Positions 58,312 to 64,000 of a DNA stretch of 64,000 nt are shown here, one piece after another. The DNA is taken from assembly GCA_963816065.1 (NCBI GenBank), contig CAWFJG010000019.1, positions 124,001 through 188,000 of the forward strand, written 5' to 3'. The position numbers and the translations under genes were made by a program. Position 1 is the stretch's first letter; the number at the start of each line of letters is the position of its first letter. The stretch comes from Roseiarcus sp963816065 (GTDB taxonomy: Bacteria > Pseudomonadota > Alphaproteobacteria > Rhizobiales > Beijerinckiaceae). The notes under the pieces are model-generated. The model was not told the DNA's origin, did no database searches, and saw nothing but the letters and a program-made list of their open reading frames with translations.

Positions 58312-58977
58312 TCAACCGTGGCTCCCGAGCCGGTCCGCTGGCGGCGGCTGCGATCTCGGTCCATTTCCGGCACGGCGGGTCGGGAGCTGCGGTCTCCAGC
58401 CGCTTGTGAACGCGCACGAGGCGCCCCTCGAGCCCGGCCCAAGGCCAAAGCCGCGGCTGCGCGCCAGCGCGATCATTCCCTCGTTGGTCCGCAACACGTC
58501 GCCGAACAGCCATTCGATGCCGTCGGCGGCCGCTCTGCGTTCGATCTCCTCGAGCAGGGCGGAACCAACGCCGAACCGGCGCCACCCGTCTGCGATCGAC
58601 ATGGCGAACTCGCCGGCGCGCTCCGCGCAAGACAGCGCCACCCGGGCCTCGCCGACGACCCTATCGCAATCCTCCGTCGTCGAGGCGAGCAGCATGGTCA
58701 GCGTGTCACGGCCATTCGCCGCCAGCGCGCGCGCCAATTCCGATGGCGGCAGTTCGCTGAGCGCGCCCAGGAACCGGTTGTAGCGCGAAGGAGGGGATAG
58801 GCCGCGAATATAGATCTGCAGCGCCTCTCCGTCGGTCGCGCGGGCCGAACGAAGAGCCAACCGAGCCTGCGGTCTGCCCTTCGGCCGCAACATGCGCGCC
58901 TCTCGAGGATCCGTGTCGACGCTCTCGCGGACAAGGGTCGATTGAACAGTGAAGTCTTGCAGAAACGCGGGGAGCAT
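58312..58977 (-). CDS. GNAT-family N-acetyltransferase
   Basis: 221 aa. The acetyl-CoA site is RRFGVGSALLEEIERRA, followed by LRTNEGMIALARSRGFGLG, and the N-terminal half has SPPSRYNRFLGALSELP as in acetyltransferases annexed to Pat-like proteins. The last ~40 residues look unnatural; one base shift near 58435 gives LEGRLVRVHKRLETAAPD and an end at 58286, so the true C-terminus is probably that one. Substrate unknown. Confidence 0.8.
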   Translation of the reverse strand: MLPAFLQDFTVQSTLVRESVDTDPREARMLRPKGRPQARLALRSARATDGEALQIYIRGLSPPSRYNRFLGALSELPPSELARALAANGRDTLTMLLASTTEDCDRVVGEARVALSCAERAGEFAMSIADGWRRFGVGSALLEEIERRAAADGIEWLFGDVLRTNEGMIALARSRGFGLGPGSRGASCAFTSGWRPQLPTRRAGNGPRSQPPPADRLGSHG

Positions 58978-59113
58978 CGCTGATCCTCCTCTTGAGCGTC
59001 AGTCTCACCCCGCGCTTCGCAACGCCAGGCGCTGACAACGGCTGCCCATCCGCCCCCGGTCAAGTCTCAGGATCGCCCGGCCCCCTTATTGCGCAGGCCG
59101 GGCAAGACAATCG

Positions 59114-59362
59114 CTACAGCGGGCTCCAGCCGGAGCCCAGAGCCTTCCGTGTGATCTCGGCCTCCACGCTGTCGGTAAGTCGTCCGCCGGACTGCGCCAA
59201 CAACCGGCCGATCACCTCGTCGACCTCCCTCTGCCGCCGTTTCTCGAGCGCATCGGTGAGAAGGCGAGCAAGTCTCTTGAGCTTGCCGCCAGCGCCGTCT
59301 GCGAGGGGCGCCGCGCTCTCGGCGTAGGCGCCGAAATGTCCGTCATGCGTTGCGCTAGCCAT
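59114..59362 (-). CDS. Small hypothetical protein, 82 aa (DUF1127-like tail)
   Basis: ATG at 59362 after AAGGAGGTTGGTCC, an excellent ribosome site. Contains a basic helix (KLKRLARLLTDALEKRRQRE) and DEVIGRLLAQSGGRLTDSVE. Arg-rich short helices of this kind recall DUF1127 proteins of alphaproteobacteria, but the match is weak. Divergent from the LysR gene 132 bases away, which may regulate it. Confidence 0.62.
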   Translation of the reverse strand: MASATHDGHFGAYAESAAPLADGAGGKLKRLARLLTDALEKRRQREVDEVIGRLLAQSGGRLTDSVEAEITRKALGSGWSPL

Positions 59363-59494
59363 TGGACCAACCTCCTTGACCATGGCGAACCATGAGATAA
59401 TCTCTATTCGAAGCCATGCCCTAGCGCTGGATTTTGTCCATGAATGCAAAGACTGGCAAAGGATATTGTCTCGCCATATGGATGAGGAATTATC

Positions 59495-60461
59495 ATGCAT
59501 AACGCTCTTCCGCCGTTGAACGCGCTGCGCGCGTTCGAGGCCGCGGCCCGCCATCTCAGCCTGACCAGGGCGGCGCTGGAGCTGAACGTCACGCCGGGAG
59601 CGCTCAGCCACCAAATTCGCGGTCTCGAGGATCATCTGGGACTCAAGCTCTTCGATCGCGGCGTGCGCTCGATCGCCCTGACGCCGGCGGGCAAGTCGCT
59701 CCAACCCGGCTTGCGGGCGGGCTTCCTCCAGATCCGGGACGCCCTGGCGAGCCTCCAGAGGCTCAGCGACGCGCGCGTGCTCGTGATCAGCGCTTCGCCC
59801 GGCTTCACCTCGAAGTGGCTGGCGCCGCGGCTCTACCGATTTTCGATGGCTTTTCCCGACCTCGACGTGCGGGTGTCCTCGTCGATCAAGAACGCCAATT
59901 TCGTGACGGACGGCGTCGATGTTGCGCTCCGCAACCTTCCGGTCAACGCGGCGCAGGACGACTCGCTCGATGTCGAAAAGCTGATCGACCTGTCTCTCGT
60001 GCCCGTCTGCAGTCCCTGGCTTCTGGAGAAATATGGGCCTCTCGCTTCGCCCGACATGTTGAAACGCGTGCCGCTGATCCATGACGAGAGCCTGTCCGGT
60101 CGCGCCGCCATGCCGACCTGGGCCGATTGGTTTGCAGCGGCCGGGGTAAGGAACGCCGACGTCAGCCGCGGCCTTCAATTCAACAGCGCCGATCACGCCC
60201 TCGACGCGACAGTCGAAGGCGCCGGCATGCTCCTCGCTCTCGATGCGCTCGCCTACGACGACCTGCGCACCGGGCGTCTCATCAAGCCCTTCGCCCTGAC
60301 CCTGCCTTCCGGCCGCTGCTACGCGCTCGTCTGCCCGCAGACGCGGCAACTCTGCCAGCGTGCAGGCCTTCCGCGCATGGCTCAGAGAGGAGGTCGCGGC
60401 GCTCGATTGGGGCGAGGGCGCGCGACGGACGGCGACGCTCCGGATTGACGATGAAGGCTGA
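59495..60461 (+). CDS. LysR-family regulator, GcvA-like (frameshift near end)
   Basis: About 322 aa. The HTH is NALRAFEAAARHLSLTRAAL then LNVTPGALSHQIRGLEDHLG, the typical GcvA/AmpR-like subgroup. The effector domain starts VLVISASPGFTSKWLAPRLY. After YALVCPQTRQ the frame changes near 60345; continuing one base over gives VQAFRAWLREEVAALDWGEG and the stop at 60461, instead of 60448 as written. GAGGAATT lies before the ATG. Confidence 0.85.
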
Positions 60462-60488
60462 ACGCGCAGGAAGCGCCAGGCGTTCAGC

Positions 60489-61450
60489 TCAAGCCTTGAT
60501 CGACAGCTCGATCTCCGGCCCGAGCGGCACGATGCCGGTTGGATTGATGCGTCGGTGGCTCTGATAATAGTGATGCTTGATGTGAAACAAATCGACCGTC
60601 TCGGCCACGCCCGGCCAGTGATAGAGTTCGCGCAGATAGCGGCTCAACGCCGGATAGTCCTTGATGGGTCGCAGGTTGCACTTGAAGTGGCCGAAATAGA
60701 CGGATCGAAGCGGATCAAGGTGGTGAAGAGCCGCCAGTCGGCTTCGGTCAGTCGCTCGCCGCACAGGAACCGCGGCTGTGAAGCCGCGTCTCGAGCCAGT
60801 TGAGCGTGTCGAACAGCGCGCGGAACGCCTCCTCGTAGGCCTCCTGCGTGGTCGCGAAGCCGGCGCGATAGACGCCGTTGTTGACGGTCGCGTAGATGCG
60901 GGCGTTGAGCGCGTCGATCTCGGGCCGCAGGTCCTCCGGGTAATAGTCGCCCTCCGCCGCGCCTAGACGATCGAAGGCGCAATTGAACATGCGGATGATC
61001 TCGGACAATTCGTTGTTGACGATCGTGTTCGATTGCTGATCCCACAGCACCGGCACGGTCACTCGGCCGCTGAAGTCGGGCCGCGCCTTAAGGTAGAATT
61101 CGCTCAAGCGCTCGAAGCCGAACAGCGGATCGGGAATGACGCCCGGGCCCCGGGTCGAAGGTCCAGCCGCGCTCGGCGAGCAGCCAGTGGACGACCGAGA
61201 GCGAGATCATGCTCTCGAGCCGCTTGAGCTTGCGAAAAATCAGCGTCCGGTGCGCCCACGGGCAGGCGAGCGACACGATCAGGTGATAGCGCCCGGCGGC
61301 GGCGTGAAAGCCGCCGGTTCCGGTCGGCCCCGGCGCGCCGTCCGCCGTCACCCAATTGCGGAAAGGCGAGTCCGGCCGGACGAAGCGGCCGGTCCGATCG
61401 TGCGGGAAGTCGCCGTCCGCCCGCCACTGGCCATCGACAAAAGCGCCCAT
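60489..61450 (-). CDS. yqjG: Glutathionyl-hydroquinone reductase, Xi-class GST (three frameshifts)
   Basis: Reduces glutathionyl-hydroquinones. About 320 aa. The catalytic Cys is in SLACPWAHRTLIFRKLK; VPVLWDQQSNTIVNNELSEI, YYPEDLRPEIDALNARIY, and SVYFGHFKCNLRPIKDYPAL then NPTGIVPLGPE are diagnostic of the YqjG/ECM4 family. Frame changes near 61140, 60775 and 60715 separate them. The unusual end and order are otherwise normal. Confidence 0.87.
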
Positions 61451-61559
61451 CGCCGGAGTCTCCCGCAGGAAAAAATTGGAAAGCGCCTATAGCACGCGGC
61501 CAACGAGCGCCGAAACGACAGGAGAATTTGCAGCCCGCCGCTCGATCGACGGTATCGGG

Positions 61560-62366
61560 TCAGCGGCTGGCCGCGGCGACCTGTGACAGGTACGCGTCGA
61601 TCGCCTCGGCGGCGGCGCGGCGCTGGGCCTCCGGGGCCCCGGGCATGAGCGGCGGCATCGTCGACTTCGCATCGACTGCCGAGGGGTCGAGCGCGCGCCG
61701 GACGAAATCGGCCTTCGTCATCCGGCGCGCCATGAGGGCGAGATCCCCCGGCGCCTTGTCGCCGCCCCAGCCGTTGACCCGATGGCAGGTGAGGCAATTC
61801 GCTTTCGTCGCCGCGAGACCTTTTTCCAGCGCAGGATCGAAGCCTGGAGGGCGGAGGGCCGCGTCGGAGTCGTCGGCGAAGGATACGTCGGCCGCCTGAT
61901 AGGGCCAATCACGGGCGCCTGAGGCGAGGAGCGCCGGATCGCGGCGATTGTCCCAGATCAGGTAATAGGGGCCGAGCGGGACATGCCGCTCGTTCTGGGC
62001 GAGGTTGTCGACGTCGAACGGCCGGCCATCGGCGCGGGCGAAGGCGAGAAAGGCCTTGCCGCTCTGAAGCCGGGCGACTTCGACGCGCGCGACATAGCCG
62101 TCGAGCGCGCGGAATTCGATCGCCCTCGCCTTTGCGGCCCAGTCCGGGCCGAGCGCCGCCGCGAGCGCGATCGGCGCCGGGAAGGCCCGGTAGGCGACTT
62201 CGACCGGGCGCCGGGGCTGGCTTTCGTGCGGCTCGACCACCGTCAGCGTCACCGGTCGCCCGCCGCCCTTCTCGATCGCGCCGGGCGGGGGCAGCGTTGC
62301 GGGGGAGGCGGCCGCCGCGGCGAAGCCCAGGAGGGCGACGAGGCTCGCGACACGCGGGACGCTCAC
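61560..62366 (-). CDS. Class I c-type cytochrome, periplasmic
   Basis: 268 aa from a GTG at 62366 that overlaps the stop of the ABC ATPase gene (GTGA). Signal peptide SLVALLGFAAAAASPATLP. One heme-binding CLTCH near residue 190 and a distal Met in KSTMPPLMPG. The N-terminal half (VTLTVVEPHESQP to DNLAQNERHVPLGPYYLIWD) is a non-heme domain not recognised. Coupled translation with a sugar ABC transporter suggests the operon links uptake with periplasmic oxidation. Confidence 0.78.
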   Translation of the reverse strand: MSVPRVASLVALLGFAAAAASPATLPPPGAIEKGGGRPVTLTVVEPHESQPRRPVEVAYRAFPAPIALAAALGPDWAAKARAIEFRALDGYVARVEVARLQSGKAFLAFARADGRPFDVDNLAQNERHVPLGPYYLIWDNRRDPALLASGARDWPYQAADVSFADDSDAALRPPGFDPALEKGLAATKANCLTCHRVNGWGGDKAPGDLALMARRMTKADFVRRALDPSAVDAKSTMPPLMPGAPEAQRRAAAEAIDAYLSQVAAASR

Positions 62367-63160
62367 GAACGCGCGGTCGCCGGCTCGGCGCCCAGCAGCA
62401 GCGACTTCAACTCGGCGCCGCCGGCCATCAGCTCGATGACTTCGCCGATCGTGCGTTCGGTCTTGTCGAATTCGGCCAGCGACCTCGCCGCGGCGCAGAA
62501 CCATGAACCGATCTCCCGAGGCGTAGGCGTGATAGGCGTTGTGGGTGATGAACAGGACGGCGACGCCGCGCGACCGCACCTTGTCGATCAGCCGCAGGAC
62601 GGTCGCGGATTCCCGCACGCCGAGCGCCGCCGTCGGCTCGTCGAGAACGAGAACGCGCGCGCCGAAATGGACGCGCCCGCCCGATCGCCAGCGCCTGCCG
62701 CTCGCCGCCCGAGAGCGTGCCGACAAGCTGGTCGCCGTCGGTGACCCGGCTGATGCCGAGATCCCGCAGGCTCTGCAAGGCGATCCGCGACGCTTCGTCG
62801 AGATCGAGCCGCCTGAAGAGGCCGCGCCCTTTCTGCGGCTCGGCGGCCAGCACGAAATTGCGCGCGACGCTCATCAGCGGCAGCGTCGCCGACCTCCTGA
62901 TAGACGGTGGCGATGCCGCGCTCGCGCGCATCGCGCGGGCTGGAGAAGTGGACCGGCTCGCCGTCGACCAGGACTTCTCGCCGTCGTCGGCGTCTCGACG
63001 CCGGTGAGGATCTTGATGATGGTCGATTTGCCGGCGCCGTTCTCGCCGAGCAGGCAGAAGACTTCGCCCGGCACGAAGCGCGCAGCGAGAGGTCGGCGAC
63101 CGCGGTGACGCCGACGAAGCGCTTGGTGACGTCGCGCAGTTCGACGATCGGCGCGCTCAT
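62363..63160 (-). CDS. Sugar ABC transporter ATP-binding protein (many frameshifts)
   Basis: About 265 aa, single ATPase domain of the RbsA/FrcA group. Walker A LLGENGAGKSTIIKIL, signature LVGTLSGGERQALAIGRA, Walker B VLVLDEPTAALG and the H-loop VLFITHNAYHAYASGDRF are all present, in different frames, with changes at roughly 63095, 62975, 62890, 62685, 62500 and nearby. The permease stop overlaps its ATG and its own stop overlaps the cytochrome start. Substrate is probably a sugar or sugar alcohol. Confidence 0.83.
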
Positions 63161-64000
63161 GTCAGTCCCTCCCCATCGCAAGTCGCCGCAGCCGGTGGTT
63201 GGCGAGAACGGCGAGCAGCAGCAGGAGGCCGATGAAGCAATTCGGTGAGGTCGGCGTTCCAGCCGAGGAAGAACACGCCGAGCGAGACGATGCCGTAAGT
63301 GAGCGCGCCGAACATCGTGCCGACCGGCGAGCCGTAGCCGCCGGTCAGCAGGATGCCGCCGATGACCGCGGCGGCGATGCCGGTGAACACATATTGCGAG
63401 CCGAGCGTGATGTTGCCGTTCTGGAAGGTCAGCGTCTCGATGACGCCCGACGAGCGCAGCGCCGAGCGCCGTGCAAACGAAGAGGATGATCTTGACGCGT
63501 GCGACCGGCACGCCGGCGAGCCGCGCGGTCTGCGCGTTGCCGCCGGTGGCATAGACCCAGTTGCCGAAGGCGGTGCGCTGCATGACGTAGGTGGCGATCG
63601 ACCGATGAGCACGATCCAGTGAACGATCGAGACGTGGAATTCCATGAATTTCGAGGCGAACAGCGCCTGCGCCGAGCCCGCTCGGCATCGCGGAGATGCT
63701 GGTCGAGCCGGTCAGCGCGATCGAGATGCCGAGCATGCCGCCCGATGACCATGAGCATCGTCGCGAGCGTCACGATGAAGGACGGCAGCCTGGTGCGAAC
63801 GACGATGATGCCGTTGACCAGCGCCGATCAGCGCCGCCGAACGATAAAGGCGAGCAGCGACGCCGAGCCACGGGTTGAGGCGAATAGTAGCCGCGAGCAG
63901 ATCGCGACGATCATCGACGCCGCGCCGACCACCGAGCCGACCGAGAGGTCGAACTCGCCGCCGATCATCAGCATGCCGATCGGCAATGGCGACGATGCCG
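63157..64000 (-). CDS. Sugar ABC transporter permease, partial (many frameshifts)
   Basis: BPD_transp_2 family (RbsC/FrcC-like). Recognisable pieces: GGEFDLSVGSVVGAASMIVA near the window end, LPSFIVTLATMLMV, and SQYVFTGIAAAVIGGILLTG followed by GYGSPVGTMFGALTYGIVSL near 63350. The N-terminus is outside the window, and frame changes occur every 100-200 bases. The stop overlaps the ATPase start (ATGA). A periplasmic binding protein is expected upstream, beyond base 64000. Confidence 0.8.

Overview
The window is GC-rich, gene-dense chromosomal DNA of an alphaproteobacterium, most likely Hyphomicrobiales (Rhizobiales) near Beijerinckiaceae/Methylocystaceae. The support is the nuoGHIJKLMN-birA-rnj-mce order, a DivL-type kinase followed by a fused TsaE/AmgK protein and a MurU-like enzyme, and the general protein style. 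No plasmid, phage, insertion sequence or CRISPR array was seen, so this reads as core chromosome with small accessory patches.

Layout. 1-8.1 kb: end of the complex I operon. 8.1-12.1 kb: birA, ribonuclease J, methylmalonyl-CoA epimerase and an EamA transporter, tightly packed. 12.1-20.4 kb: GntP permease, exported beta-carbonic anhydrase, MarR/MFS pair, sdhE and mfd. 20.4-26.3 kb: an AT-richer accessory patch (DUF4145-like protein, tandem DUF29 paralogues), then a TetR/hydrolase divergent pair and a transglutaminase-like protein. 26.6-30 kb: small soluble proteins and a long gene-poor stretch with a repeat element. 30-43.3 kb: rplM-rpsI, a BASS transporter, ASCH protein, argC, a flavodoxin-fold reductase, a secreted repeat/DUF4185 protein, GST, HD protein, cupin, rsmB and typA. 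43.3-46 kb: gene-poor, with a lipocalin-like protein, a small secreted protein and a broken YdcZ-like transporter. 46-55 kb: amine oxidase, class I aldolase, trpS, divL, tsaE/amgK, murU. 55.2-58 kb: tRNA-Val(CAC), a relic of the rimO 3' end, a possible small RNA, and rimO. 58-64 kb: GNAT, LysR, glutathionyl-hydroquinone reductase, and a sugar-type ABC transporter operon with a c-type cytochrome that runs off the end.

A feature of the whole window is single-base frameshifts inside otherwise well conserved genes (gntP, mfd, argC, murU, rimO, the ABC operon and others). They cluster strongly, with none in the first 12 kb, many in mfd and rimO, and very many in the last 2 kb. Most look like one extra base, often next to an identical base. 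I read them as consensus errors of a draft or metagenome assembly rather than real gene loss, and annotate full gene spans.

The most unusual signal is a two-copy intergenic element (about 28.65 and 54.93 kb): a 12-bp palindrome, exactly 81 bp later a small hairpin, then six or seven copies of AACAGGC phased at about 11 bp. Also notable are a nine-base-pair hairpin at the 3' ends of two unrelated genes, the rimO relic beside the tRNA, and a secreted lectin-like repeat protein fused to DUF4185.
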